Shown here one piece after another: positions 47,603 to 56,621 of a stretch of 64,000 bases of DNA. How positions within the stretch are numbered: the stretch's first letter is position 1; the number at the start of each line of letters is the position of its first letter. Made by a program: the position numbers and the translations under genes. This DNA is from Undibacterium hunanense (lineage in GTDB: Bacteria; Pseudomonadota; Gammaproteobacteria; Burkholderiales; Burkholderiaceae_D), in contig NZ_JACOGF010000004.1 of NCBI RefSeq assembly GCF_014284335.1, positions 186,001 to 250,000 on the forward strand, in the 5' to 3' direction. The notes below the pieces were generated by a model, which saw only the letters and a program-made list of their open reading frames with translations, was not told where the DNA came from and did not search any database.

Positions 47603-48574
47603 ATGTTCAAAAAGATTTTGCTCGCCAGTGTTATTGCTTCCAGTCTGTTGGCCGCTACTAGCCAGGCCCAGGAAGTTGTCAGGCTTGGCAATCTGAAATT
47701 CGCCCATTACGGTGCGGTGTCCTACATCAAGGAAATCGCTCCCAAATGCGGTATCAAGGTGGAAGAACGCGTTTTCGCCAAAGGTCTTGATGCCATGCAG
47801 GCAGTGATTGCCGGTGAGCTTGATGTCGGTGCCGTTTCATCAGAGGCAGTGATTTCTGCACGTGCCAGTGGTACACCGATTTACCTGGTTGCCGGCTTTG
47901 CCAAAGGTGGAGCACGTCTGGTGGGCCGCGCTGATCTGGGCATGAAAAGTGTGAAAGACCTGAAAGGCAAAAAAGTCGGTGTGACACGTGGTGGTATCCA
48001 GGATATTCTGCTGGCAGCCGAACTGTCGCAAAATGGCCTGACTTACTCCGACCAGCCAGGCAAGGATGTGCAAATCATTTATCTTGGTTTCCCTGACCTG
48101 AACCAGGCTTTGTTGGGCAAAAATATTGATGCCATCATGCAGTCCGAGCCTTACTCTTCGCAAGCCATCAACAAAGGCTTCGGCAATGAAATCATCAAGC
48201 CTTACGACACACCAATAGGTGAGCCGGTACGCACCATGGTCATGACCGAGAAGTTCTATAAGGAACGTCGTCCTGTCGCAGAAAAATTCATGCGTTGCTT
48301 TGTCGAAGCCACCAAGACCTTTATCGACAACAAGGAACTGGCTGAGAAATATGTGCGTGAAAACATGTTCAAAGGCCAGGTCAGTCACGAAGATTTTGTG
48401 AACGCCATAGAAAATTCACCTTACTCTTATGATGTGACGCCAGAGCATATCCAGATCACCACTGACCTGATGCAAAAGTATGGCGTCGGCAAAATGGCCA
48501 AACCACCAGTCGCCAAGGATTGGGTAAAAACCGATCTTCTGGAACAAGCGAAGAAAAGCCTGAACATCAAGTAA
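47603..48574 (+). CDS. NitT/TauT-family substrate-binding protein
   Basis: A 323-residue periplasmic protein of the NMT1/SsuA/TauA type. The signal peptide ends near residue 22 (ATSQAQ-EVV). The mature domain has VIAGELDVGAVSSEAVISARASGTPIYLVAGFAKGGARLV and DLKGKKVGVTRGGIQDILL, usual for this fold. The substrate could be a sulfonate, nitrate, an aromatic acid or a pyrimidine; the sequence does not say. First gene of a binding protein-permease-ATPase operon, with an AAGGAGAC ribosome site. Confidence 0.9.
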   Translation: MFKKILLASVIASSLLAATSQAQEVVRLGNLKFAHYGAVSYIKEIAPKCGIKVEERVFAKGLDAMQAVIAGELDVGAVSSEAVISARASGTPIYLVAGFAKGGARLVGRADLGMKSVKDLKGKKVGVTRGGIQDILLAAELSQNGLTYSDQPGKDVQIIYLGFPDLNQALLGKNIDAIMQSEPYSSQAINKGFGNEIIKPYDTPIGEPVRTMVMTEKFYKERRPVAEKFMRCFVEATKTFIDNKELAEKYVRENMFKGQVSHEDFVNAIENSPYSYDVTPEHIQITTDLMQKYGVGKMAKPPVAKDWVKTDLLEQAKKSLNIK

Positions 48575-48650
48575 GTCACCAGTTTGAGTCCAGGGTGGGT
48601 GTCATGTACATGGACGCTCACCCGGCTCATCAATTCTTGAAGGAAAAATC

Positions 48651-49469
48651 ATGAAATTCAAATGGCGTGAAATGGGCGCGGGCTTGATCGTGCCTGTCAT
48701 TTTGATTGTAATCTGGCAATTTGTCACCAGCATGGGCTGGGTCAATGCGCAGGTACTGCCTTCGCCTGTGGCGGTGGTCAAGAAGTGGATAGAGTATGCG
48801 TCACCGTATGAAGCACGTGATGTGGCCACCACCAGTTGGCTGGCCTGGGCTTTTTCTGGCGAACTGATACGCGATACCATGGGCAGCATGTATCGGGTGG
48901 TAGTCGGATTTGTAGTCGGTGCAGGTCTGGCCTTGCCCCTGGGATTGGCCATGGGATCCAGTCAGCGTGCCTATGCATGGATGAATCCGCTGCTGCAGGT
49001 ATTGCGCCCGATTCCCCCCATCGCTTATATTCCTCTTTCCATCTTGTGGTTTGGTCTGGGTAATCCGCCGGCAATCTTCCTGATCGCCATCGGTGCTTTC
49101 TTCCCGGTACTGATGAATACCATCGCCGGTGTGCGTCATGTTGACGGCATCTATATCAGAGCTGCGCGTAATCTGGGTGCCAGCCAGTCCACCATGTTCC
49201 TGCGTGTGATGTTGCCCGCAGCCGTGCCTTACATTCTGTCTGGCGTCAGGATAGGTATAGGTACTGCTTTCATCGTCGTGATCGTATCGGAAATGATCGC
49301 TGTGAATAATGGCCTGGGCTTCCGTATTCTGGAAGCGCGTGAATATTTCTGGTCAGACAAAATTATCGCCGGCATGTTCAGCATAGGTTTGCTGGGGCTG
49401 GCAATCGATCTGGCGATGAACAAACTGAACAATTATTTGCTGCGCTGGCACCGTGGACTGGAGAACTGA
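48651..49469 (+). CDS. ABC transporter permease, SsuC/TauC-like
   Basis: A 272-residue inner-membrane permease with about six helices. The EAA loop that contacts the ATPase is visible as YIRAARNLGASQSTMFLRVMLPAAVPYILSG (residues about 168-198). The periplasmic entrance segment after the first helix has VNAQVLPSPVAVVKKW. It lies 76 bases after the binding-protein gene and one base before the ATPase start. Confidence 0.92.
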   Translation: MKFKWREMGAGLIVPVILIVIWQFVTSMGWVNAQVLPSPVAVVKKWIEYASPYEARDVATTSWLAWAFSGELIRDTMGSMYRVVVGFVVGAGLALPLGLAMGSSQRAYAWMNPLLQVLRPIPPIAYIPLSILWFGLGNPPAIFLIAIGAFFPVLMNTIAGVRHVDGIYIRAARNLGASQSTMFLRVMLPAAVPYILSGVRIGIGTAFIVVIVSEMIAVNNGLGFRILEAREYFWSDKIIAGMFSIGLLGLAIDLAMNKLNNYLLRWHRGLEN

Positions 49470-49470
49470 G

Positions 49471-50268
49471 ATGAGCAATACCCATATCAAAATTCAAGGC
49501 GTGAATAAAATTTTTAAAACCGCCGACAAGGAAGTCGTGGCTTTGCGGGATATCAACCTGGAGATACCGGAAGGCCAGTTTGTATGCCTGCTTGGCCCTT
49601 CCGGCTGCGGCAAATCGACCTTGTTGAACGCCATTGCCGGCTTTTCCCTGCCTACTTCCGGCAGCATTAACGCCAATGACATGATAGTCAAAGCCCCTGG
49701 CCCCGATCGTGGCATGGTGTTTCAGGAATATGCACTGTTCCCCTGGATGACGGTGGAACAGAATATTGCCTTTGGCCTTGAAATCAAGGGCATGGGCAAG
49801 GCAGAAATCCAGCAGCGTGTCGCCAGTTTATTGGGCATGCTGGGTTTAAGTGACTTCAAGGCACGCTTCCCCAAGGACTTGTCTGGTGGTATGCGACAAA
49901 GGGTGGCCATCGCCCGCGTGCTGGCACTGGATTCGCCCATCATGCTGATGGACGAGCCCTTCGGTGCGCTGGACGCATTGACACGTCGCAATCTGCAGGA
50001 TGAATTGCTGCGTATCTGGTCCGAACTGAAAAAGACCATCATCTTTGTGACGCACAGTATAGAAGAAGCCATTTATCTGGCCGACCGGATTGTCGTCATG
50101 ACTTACCGGCCAGGTACGGTGAAAAAGGATTTACTGATAGAGCTGCCACGTCTGCGCGATCCTTCCGACCCCGCCTTCAACACACTCAAGCGGGAATTGG
50201 GACAACTGGTCATGGAAGAGCAGCAAAGGCATCATAATGATGAATTGAAGATGGCAGCGGTAGATTAG
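49471..50268 (+). CDS. ABC transporter ATPase, SsuB/TauB-like
   Basis: A 265-residue nucleotide-binding subunit. Walker A is GPSGCGKS, the Q-loop follows at FQEYALFPW, the signature is LSGGMRQRVAIAR, and Walker B ends LMDEPFGALDA. The H-loop is FVTHSIEEA. The start MSNTHIKIQGV with GGAG upstream is preferred to an in-frame start 6 codons earlier that would overlap the permease. It completes the importer. Confidence 0.94.
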   Translation: MSNTHIKIQGVNKIFKTADKEVVALRDINLEIPEGQFVCLLGPSGCGKSTLLNAIAGFSLPTSGSINANDMIVKAPGPDRGMVFQEYALFPWMTVEQNIAFGLEIKGMGKAEIQQRVASLLGMLGLSDFKARFPKDLSGGMRQRVAIARVLALDSPIMLMDEPFGALDALTRRNLQDELLRIWSELKKTIIFVTHSIEEAIYLADRIVVMTYRPGTVKKDLLIELPRLRDPSDPAFNTLKRELGQLVMEEQQRHHNDELKMAAVD

Positions 50269-50281
50269 TCTGATCCGGTTA

Positions 50282-50309
50282 GCGCGAGGTCGGATGACCG
50301 GCCTCGCGC
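50282..50309 (+). terminator. Strong hairpin after the ABC operon
   Basis: GCGCGAGG pairs with CCTCGCGC, with an inner CGG-ATGA-CCG stem, beginning 13 bases after the ATPase stop. It lacks a T-tract and is followed by TATAAT (50317-50322), which may be the -10 of the kinase gene. Confidence 0.5.
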
Positions 50310-50339
50310 AAGTTCTTATAATAGAGGATGTAGAATGAT

Positions 50340-50394
50340 TGTCTGTCTTCCTTGCAGAACCACCTCCTTTTCAATACATCAAGATTGACAGACA
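50340..50394. promoter_or_regulatory. TGTCTGTC/GACAGACA inverted repeat before the kinase gene
   Basis: Perfect 8-base arms at 50340-50347 and 50387-50394 flank 39 bases. It lies 60 bases before the kinase start, downstream of a TATAAT, so it may form a leader hairpin or paired operator sites. Confidence 0.35.
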
Positions 50395-50453
50395 TGGCGA
50401 CTGAGCCTTGCGTGGATGAATAAGTGCACGTGACATCCAGCTATCCAAACAGC

Positions 50454-52256
50454 ATGAGTACTCACCAGCGCCGTCTGGTGATGCTTGGTATCGCGTTCAT
50501 GGCAGTCTTGCTGGTGGTGGTCAGCTATTTATATGCAGCCAGGGCTGCCAAGGAAAACATACAGCTTGCCGGAGACCGACAGTTGCAGATCATCGCGCTG
50601 GATATCGAATCGGTGCTCGAACGTTACGAGACCCTGCCTTTTGCCATCTCTTATCTGCCACTGACCACCCAGGCTCTGCTGAATAGCAAGGATAAAGTGC
50701 TTATCCAGACCCTGAACCAAAACCTGCAAGAGCTGGCAGAACAGGCCAAGGTGGCAGCCATCTACCTGATGGATGTGAAGGGCAATACGATTGCCGCCAG
50801 CAACTGGGCCAGCAGTCAAAGTTACATGGGGCAGAATTTTGGCTTCCGGCCTTACTTTTCCGAGGCGATAGGGGCTGCCAGACCGGGGCATTTTTATGCA
50901 ATAGGCAATACCACCAGTATTCCAGGCTATTTCATTTCACAGCCCGTTTATCCACCCGGTAGCAAGCGTGGTAGCTTGCCACCTCTGGGTGTGATAGCCG
51001 TCAAGATCAGCCTGGATGAATTTGAACAAGCCTGGCACAGCAGCGAAGAGCCAATTGCACTCAGCGATAGCCAGGGCGTGGTGTTTTTGAGTAACCGGCA
51101 AGCATGGAAGTATCATAGTCTCAAACCTTTGACGAATACGGTGCAGCAAAACCTGAAAGATACCCTGCAATATGGCGGTAAAAGCATTGCACCGGTAGCG
51201 CAACTGCCGTTGATTGAGCAAAAAGGTTTTGATGATTATCTGTTGCGTCCGATAGGGCGACTGCAATGGCAGTTGATGCTGTTTCCGGACCAGGGCAAGG
51301 TATTGCGTGCAGGTTTGCAGACAGCATTGCTGGTGACTTTAATACTGGTCATCGTACTGGCTTTTGCGGCTTTTTACGATCAGCGCCAGCGTCGCCTGGA
51401 AGAAGGGCGTCTGGCTCAACGGGCATTGAAGCAGGCAGCCGATGAACTGGAACTGCACATCGCCCAGCGCACCCGGCAACTGACGCAGGCTAATGAAGAA
51501 CTGGAAGCCAAGTACCGCAAGCTGAAGCAGACCGAGAATTTGCTGCGCTCCACCCAGAATGAAATGGTGCAGGCTGGCAAGCTGGCCATGCTGGGACAAA
51601 TGGCGACCGGCATCACGCATGAACTGAACCAGCCGCTGACTGCCATACGGGCTTTTGCCGACAATGCCATTACTTTCATGAACCGTGGCAGGCATGAACA
51701 GGCGCAGGCCAATCTGGAACATATCAGTCATGCCAGTGAGCGCATGGGCAGTATCATTGCGCAGTTAAAAGGCTTTGCCAGAAAAAGCCCGAATGCGATT
51801 GCTGTGGTCGATGTGCCGCTGGCCATCAAGTCGGCTGTGTCCTTGCTGCAAAGTGAAATAGAGCGGCGCGGCGTTCATTTGCAGATACTGGCCGGACAGC
51901 CAGCTACGGTGCTGGGTGATACCGTCAGGATAGAACAGGTGCTGATCAACCTGATACGCAATGCTCTCGATGCGGTGGAAGCCAGTCAGGTCAGGGACGT
52001 GCAGGTGCGGCTGGAAAGTGACCAGCAGATGGTCAGGATTGTCATCAGCGACAGCGGCACGGGCATTCCGCAACATGTGGCAGAACATTTATTTGAACCC
52101 TTTTTTACCACCAAGGAAGTGGGACAGGGTCTGGGACTGGGGCTGGCTATTTCTTCATCCATCGTGCAGGCCATGAATGGCAGCCTGAGTGCAGGTAACC
52201 GTGAACAGGGTGGGGCGGAGTTTATCGTCTGTATTCCTGTTTATCTGTCATCCTGA
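50454..52256 (+). CDS. DctB-like sensor histidine kinase
   Basis: A 600-residue membrane sensor kinase. Membrane helices at about 8-30 and 284-308 enclose a periplasmic double-Cache-type domain, as in DctB, which senses C4-dicarboxylates. A coiled coil follows, then HisKA with the phospho-acceptor His389 in GITHELNQPLTAIRAF, and the HATPase with NLIRNALDA and GQGLGLGLAISS. The start is uncertain: ATG at 50454 lacks a clear ribosome site and a GTG at 50424 is in frame. Its position after an ABC operon suggests it senses that substrate; no dctA is nearby. Confidence 0.86.
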   Translation: MSTHQRRLVMLGIAFMAVLLVVVSYLYAARAAKENIQLAGDRQLQIIALDIESVLERYETLPFAISYLPLTTQALLNSKDKVLIQTLNQNLQELAEQAKVAAIYLMDVKGNTIAASNWASSQSYMGQNFGFRPYFSEAIGAARPGHFYAIGNTTSIPGYFISQPVYPPGSKRGSLPPLGVIAVKISLDEFEQAWHSSEEPIALSDSQGVVFLSNRQAWKYHSLKPLTNTVQQNLKDTLQYGGKSIAPVAQLPLIEQKGFDDYLLRPIGRLQWQLMLFPDQGKVLRAGLQTALLVTLILVIVLAFAAFYDQRQRRLEEGRLAQRALKQAADELELHIAQRTRQLTQANEELEAKYRKLKQTENLLRSTQNEMVQAGKLAMLGQMATGITHELNQPLTAIRAFADNAITFMNRGRHEQAQANLEHISHASERMGSIIAQLKGFARKSPNAIAVVDVPLAIKSAVSLLQSEIERRGVHLQILAGQPATVLGDTVRIEQVLINLIRNALDAVEASQVRDVQVRLESDQQMVRIVISDSGTGIPQHVAEHLFEPFFTTKEVGQGLGLGLAISSSIVQAMNGSLSAGNREQGGAEFIVCIPVYLSS

Positions 52257-52320
52257 GCGATATGAATTCGCTGCGCTCCACCTGTTTCAAACCACTTCAT
52301 TTGTCCAAGGAAAAAACGCC

Positions 52321-53670
52321 ATGACAGGCTTGCTGGCTATATTAATAGAGGATGAACAGGCAGTGCGCCTGGCAACCACACAGACGCTGGAGCTCGGTGG
52401 TTTCGAAGTGACTGCCTGCGCCAGTGCCGAACTGGCTGATCAATACCTGAAAGCAGACTTTGCCGGCATCATCGTCACCGATGTGCGCCTGCCGGGAAAA
52501 TCTGGTCTGGATGTACTCGAAAAAGTCCGGGCCATCGACCATGAATTGCCGGTCATTATCATTACCGGCCATGGCGATGTCAGTATGGCGGTCGACGCGA
52601 TGCGCCATGGTGCCTATGATTTCCTGGAAAAGCCGTTTGCCGCCGAACGCCTGCTGGATGCCTGCTTGCGGGCTCAGGAGAAACGTCGCCTGGTCATGGA
52701 AAACCGCAAGCTGAAATCATCCTGGCTCAGCCATGCCAGCACGCCCGACCTGATAGGTAAGAGCGCCCAGATGGAGCGGGTACGCAAGTTCATTCACAGC
52801 ATAGGTCCGGCCCAGGTAGATGTGCTGATTAATGGTGCTACCGGTTCCGGCAAGGAAGTGGTGGCGCGGCAACTGCATCTGGCCAGTGGTCGCAAGGGCG
52901 AATTTGTCGCCATTAATTGCGGGGCTTTGCCTGAAGCTGTATTTGAAAGCGAAATCTTTGGCCATGAAGCCGGTGCTTTTACCAGTGCCCAGAAACGCCG
53001 CATAGGCAAACTGGAATATGCGCACGGGGGTACGGTATTTCTTGATGAAATTGAAAGTATGCCGCTGAACCTGCAAATCAAATTACTGCGTGTCTTGCAG
53101 GAGCGCAGCCTGGAAAGATTGGGTGGTAATCAATCGGTGGCACTGGATTGTCGCGTGATTGCTGCCAGCAAGACCGATTTGCTGAAGCTCAGTGCGCAAG
53201 GGCAATTCCGCGAAGACCTGTATTTCCGTCTGAGTGTCATCAGCATCAATCTGCCCAGGCTGAATGAGAGACGCGAAGATATTCCCTCGCTGCTGTCGTA
53301 TTTTGTGCAAAGGGCAGCACAGCGCTACCAAAAACCGGTACCCGGCTGGTCACCAGCACAGATGCAGCACTGGATGCAGGCCGACTGGCAGGGGAATGTA
53401 CGTGAATTGCGCAATTTTGCCGATCAACTGGTGCTGGGTGTAGCCGAATTTGCCGATCAGCGCTTTCATCTTGACAGTGGCCCGGATAGCACGGCCACCA
53501 GCCTGCCGGAAAGAATCGATGCCTATGAAGCCAGCCTGATACAGGCGGCATTGGAAAGCAGCGGCAACAATGTGGCAAGCGCTGCCGAGGCACTGGGTAT
53601 CCCCAAAAAGACCCTGTATGACAAAATGAAAAAATATCAAAAAACCTTGTCTAATCTGACTCCAACCTGA
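52321..53670 (+). CDS. DctD-like sigma-54 response regulator with GAFTSA loop
   Basis: A 449-residue regulator. The receiver (about 1-120) has the phospho-acceptor D54 in IIVTDVRLPGKSG and K104. The AAA+ domain (about 143-370) has Walker A NGATGSGKE at 171-179, and a Fis helix-turn-helix lies at the C-terminus (GNNVASAAEALGIPKKTLYDK). The sigma-54 contact loop reads GAFTSA (218-223) rather than GAFTGA. ATG at 52321 with AAGGAAAA upstream is chosen; the longer ORF overlaps the kinase. It is the partner of the DctB-like kinase 64 bases upstream. Confidence 0.87.
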   Translation: MTGLLAILIEDEQAVRLATTQTLELGGFEVTACASAELADQYLKADFAGIIVTDVRLPGKSGLDVLEKVRAIDHELPVIIITGHGDVSMAVDAMRHGAYDFLEKPFAAERLLDACLRAQEKRRLVMENRKLKSSWLSHASTPDLIGKSAQMERVRKFIHSIGPAQVDVLINGATGSGKEVVARQLHLASGRKGEFVAINCGALPEAVFESEIFGHEAGAFTSAQKRRIGKLEYAHGGTVFLDEIESMPLNLQIKLLRVLQERSLERLGGNQSVALDCRVIAASKTDLLKLSAQGQFREDLYFRLSVISINLPRLNERREDIPSLLSYFVQRAAQRYQKPVPGWSPAQMQHWMQADWQGNVRELRNFADQLVLGVAEFADQRFHLDSGPDSTATSLPERIDAYEASLIQAALESSGNNVASAAEALGIPKKTLYDKMKKYQKTLSNLTPT

Positions 53671-53788
53671 CGTCGGCAGAGTAAACAGCCAGGTGGATAT
53701 CCTTGCCAGGTTTGCTCTTGCGCAGGAAATAACCATGCTTTCCTGTGCTTAATCCGACTTTTGGCAAGACATGGTGTAAACTTGTTCC

Positions 53789-54598
53789 ATGCAAATCTAT
53801 CTATCCTTTCTTGCTGCTGCCCTATATATACTGAGCATTTTGTTGCCGGGGCGTCTGCGCCTGCTGATCAGTACTGCAACGACACTGGGCTGGCTGGTGC
53901 ATGGGGCGGCATTGTGGCTGACCATTTTTTCTGACCATGCGCTGCGGGTGGGGTTTGCCGTCATGCTGTCGGCGGCATTGTGGGTATCGGTATTTGTCTG
54001 CTGGCTGGAAAATCGCAACTTCTCACTGGAAGGCTTGCGCTTTCTGCTGATGCCGAATGCTGCCCTGATGGCCATATTGCCGGGATTTTTCCCCGGCAGC
54101 CTGATAGCCTTGAACGGTAAAACCACCATGTTCCCCTGGCATGTGATTGTGGCCATGCTGGCGTATAGCACGCTGACCATAGCCGCTTTCCATGCCGTCG
54201 TCATGACGATACAGGATAAGCATTTACATAAATTGCGTGGCATCAGGCAGCGTCAATGGTTGCAGACCTTGATAGAGCGTCTGCCGGCCCTGATGACCAT
54301 GGAAAAAATCCTGTTCCGTTTCATCATTTTTGGTTTTGTACTGCTGACCCTGACGGTCTTGTCAGGTGTTATTTTTTCTGAACAGGTGCTGGGCGTGGCT
54401 TTCAAGTGGGATCACAAGACCCTCTTGTCTCTATTGTCCTGGCTGTTGTTTGCGATTTTGCTGGCGGGCCGTTTCTGGAAAGGCTGGCGTGGCAAGACCG
54501 TTCTCAGCTTCACCCTGTCAGGCTTCATTACTTTGCTGCTGGCGTATGTCGGTAGCCGCTTTGTGCTGGAAGTGTTGCTGCACAGGAGCCTCGCATGA
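53789..54598 (+). CDS. CcsA/YpjD-like cytochrome c assembly family membrane protein
   Basis: A 269-residue polytopic protein with about eight hydrophobic segments. It resembles the CcmC/CcsA superfamily: FPWHVIVAMLAYSTLTIAAFHAV carries a conserved His and TM pattern, and FKWDHKTLLSLLSWLLFAIL a second. The E. coli homologue ypjD is a neighbour of ffh. Function in Proteobacteria is not established; heme handling is suggested by family. It overlaps the next gene by 4 bases. Confidence 0.83.
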   Translation: MQIYLSFLAAALYILSILLPGRLRLLISTATTLGWLVHGAALWLTIFSDHALRVGFAVMLSAALWVSVFVCWLENRNFSLEGLRFLLMPNAALMAILPGFFPGSLIALNGKTTMFPWHVIVAMLAYSTLTIAAFHAVVMTIQDKHLHKLRGIRQRQWLQTLIERLPALMTMEKILFRFIIFGFVLLTLTVLSGVIFSEQVLGVAFKWDHKTLLSLLSWLLFAILLAGRFWKGWRGKTVLSFTLSGFITLLLAYVGSRFVLEVLLHRSLA

Positions 54599-54843
54599 AT
54601 TTCCTGCTATGGGCGGTGCTGGCGGTTCTGGTGATACTGGCCCTGAAGAAGAAAGCCCGCTCGACGCTGGATCAGGCCCAGGCCAGGCAACACCCGCCGC
54701 CGGAACAGGCAGCCAGCAGGCCAGCCGCGAAAGCCGAAACCATGGTGTGCTGCGCGCATTGCCAGGTGTATCTGCCGGCATCCGAAGCCATATATGTTGG
54801 TGAGCAGATATATTGCTCACAGGCGCATGCCGACCATGCATGA
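54595..54843 (+). CDS. PP0621 family small zinc-ribbon-like protein
   Basis: An 82-residue protein with an N-terminal membrane helix (about 2-17), a short basic linker and a C-terminal cysteine-rich segment (CCAHCQVYLPASEAIYVG then YCSQAHADHA). The CxxC plus C-x3-H pattern suggests metal binding. The arrangement matches PP0621-type proteins found between ypjD-like genes and pilS. Function unknown. Translationally coupled to the gene before it. Confidence 0.82.
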   Translation: MNFLLWAVLAVLVILALKKKARSTLDQAQARQHPPPEQAASRPAAKAETMVCCAHCQVYLPASEAIYVGEQIYCSQAHADHA

Positions 54844-54863
54844 AAGCGACGGTAGGCTGAACC

Positions 54864-56621
54864 ATGCCTGACACCTATATCCCGGACGCTGAACCCAGCT
54901 ACTCATTCTGGCGTTCATTGCAGACCCTGAACGGGTCGCGTATCGTGGTTGCTGCCAGCCTGCTGGCCTTGCTCAGCTTGCGCAGCGGCAGGGATATCTG
55001 GGTGGCCGAACATTTGCTGGTGCGCGATATCTGCCTGGCGTATTTCGGGGCATCGTTCGGCTTCGTCATTTTGAAGCTTTTGTACCGGCGTCGTTTCATG
55101 TGGCAGTTAACGCTACAGATGCTGGTCGATATCACGGTGATTTCCATCCTGTATTTTGCCAGTGGTGGCAGCAAAAGCGGCCTGGGTATTCTGTATCTGT
55201 TCCCGCTGGCAGGCGCTGCCATTCTCAGCCCCCTGGTATGGGCCTTCTTTTTTACCTCCATCGTCGTCTTGTTCCTGTTGTCAGAGAGCGTGTATCGCCT
55301 CCTGCAACTGGAAGTAGGTACTCCCCTGTCGCAGGCCGGTTTGTATGGCGCCACTTATTTTGCCGTGGTGTATGTCGTCAGTCGTTTGGCAAATAACGTG
55401 ATACGCCAGGAACATCTGGCGACGCAACGCGGAAATGCCCTGGCCATACAGCAGGCCATCAACCAGTTGGTGATTGCCGATATGGGCGATGGCATCCTGG
55501 TACTGAATCAGTCGGGCTGCATGTTTGAAATCAACCCGGCGGCGGTGCGCATGCTGGGCGGTAACCTGACCAAGGAAATGGTCGGCGTAGAATTGGCCCA
55601 TATTTCAGCCTTGCGTCCCATCGTCGAGATTTTAAGTTCCATGCAGAATCGCAATGTGCTGCAGGACCGCAAGAAAGATGAGGAAATTTCCTTTGTTTCC
55701 ATTCGCTGCTATCTTGACGACGTGCGACCAGAAGCCAAGGTCGGGGTAACAGAAACCGAATTGTATGACCGTAGCGAGCGCCCGCATTTTATTACCCACC
55801 TGAAGCTGCGCTTTGTTGCCGTGAAGGGTGTTAACGTGGCTGGCATGCCCCGGCAGGTCGGAACTTATACCATCATTTTCATGCAGGATGTATCGGATAT
55901 TGAAAACCAGGCCCAGCAACTGAAGCTGGCTTCCATGGGGCGTTTGACTGCCAGCATTGCCCATGAAGTGCGTAATCCATTGTCGTCAATCTCGTATGCA
56001 GCTTCGTTGCTGAATGAAGATCTGGATAATCTGGGGGCTGACAAGCCACAGGCGGCACGCCTGCTGAAAATCGTCGACGACAATGTATCGCGTCTGAACC
56101 AGTTGATTGAAGACATCCTGAAGCTGTCGCGCAAGGCCCAGCCCGATGTTGAACCTTATTATCTGGTTAACAGCATAAGAGTCATGGTGCAGGATTTTGC
56201 CGAAACCAAGGGCTTGGCTGCGGATTTGATTACCGTTGAAGATGAAAGAAACTTCCTGGTCAGTTTTGATCCCAGCCATTTGCGTGAAGTTGTTTTGAAT
56301 TTATTATCGAATGCGATACGCTATGCCAGTGGACAGCCTGGCAGCATACGTTTATATGCGCATGTGAATGCCACCGGCAGGCAGGAGCTGCATATACAGG
56401 ACGATGGCCCGGCCATTCCCTATGATGTCAGAGCCCATTTGTTCGAGCCTTTTTACACGACTTCACGCATGGGTACCGGGCTGGGGTTGTATATGGCAAG
56501 GGAGTTGTGCCTGAACAATCATGCATTACTGGATTATGAATACCGCGTTGAAGAGATGGACGATGGCAAGAACGAGCCCAGCGGGCGCTTTGTGATTAAT
56601 TTCTCAGGATATAGTGCATGA
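54864..56621 (+). CDS. pilS: Type IV pilus sensor kinase PilS
   Basis: PilS senses pilin levels in the inner membrane and controls PilR. The 585-residue product has six N-terminal membrane helices (about 28-180), a PAS domain (about 195-345), HisKA with H367 in SIAHEVRNPLSSISYA, and a HATPase with NLLSNAIRYA and GTGLGLYMARELC. It overlaps pilR by 4 bases. The ypjD-PP0621-pilS-pilR order is typical of Betaproteobacteria. Confidence 0.94.
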   Translation: MPDTYIPDAEPSYSFWRSLQTLNGSRIVVAASLLALLSLRSGRDIWVAEHLLVRDICLAYFGASFGFVILKLLYRRRFMWQLTLQMLVDITVISILYFASGGSKSGLGILYLFPLAGAAILSPLVWAFFFTSIVVLFLLSESVYRLLQLEVGTPLSQAGLYGATYFAVVYVVSRLANNVIRQEHLATQRGNALAIQQAINQLVIADMGDGILVLNQSGCMFEINPAAVRMLGGNLTKEMVGVELAHISALRPIVEILSSMQNRNVLQDRKKDEEISFVSIRCYLDDVRPEAKVGVTETELYDRSERPHFITHLKLRFVAVKGVNVAGMPRQVGTYTIIFMQDVSDIENQAQQLKLASMGRLTASIAHEVRNPLSSISYAASLLNEDLDNLGADKPQAARLLKIVDDNVSRLNQLIEDILKLSRKAQPDVEPYYLVNSIRVMVQDFAETKGLAADLITVEDERNFLVSFDPSHLREVVLNLLSNAIRYASGQPGSIRLYAHVNATGRQELHIQDDGPAIPYDVRAHLFEPFYTTSRMGTGLGLYMARELCLNNHALLDYEYRVEEMDDGKNEPSGRFVINFSGYSA

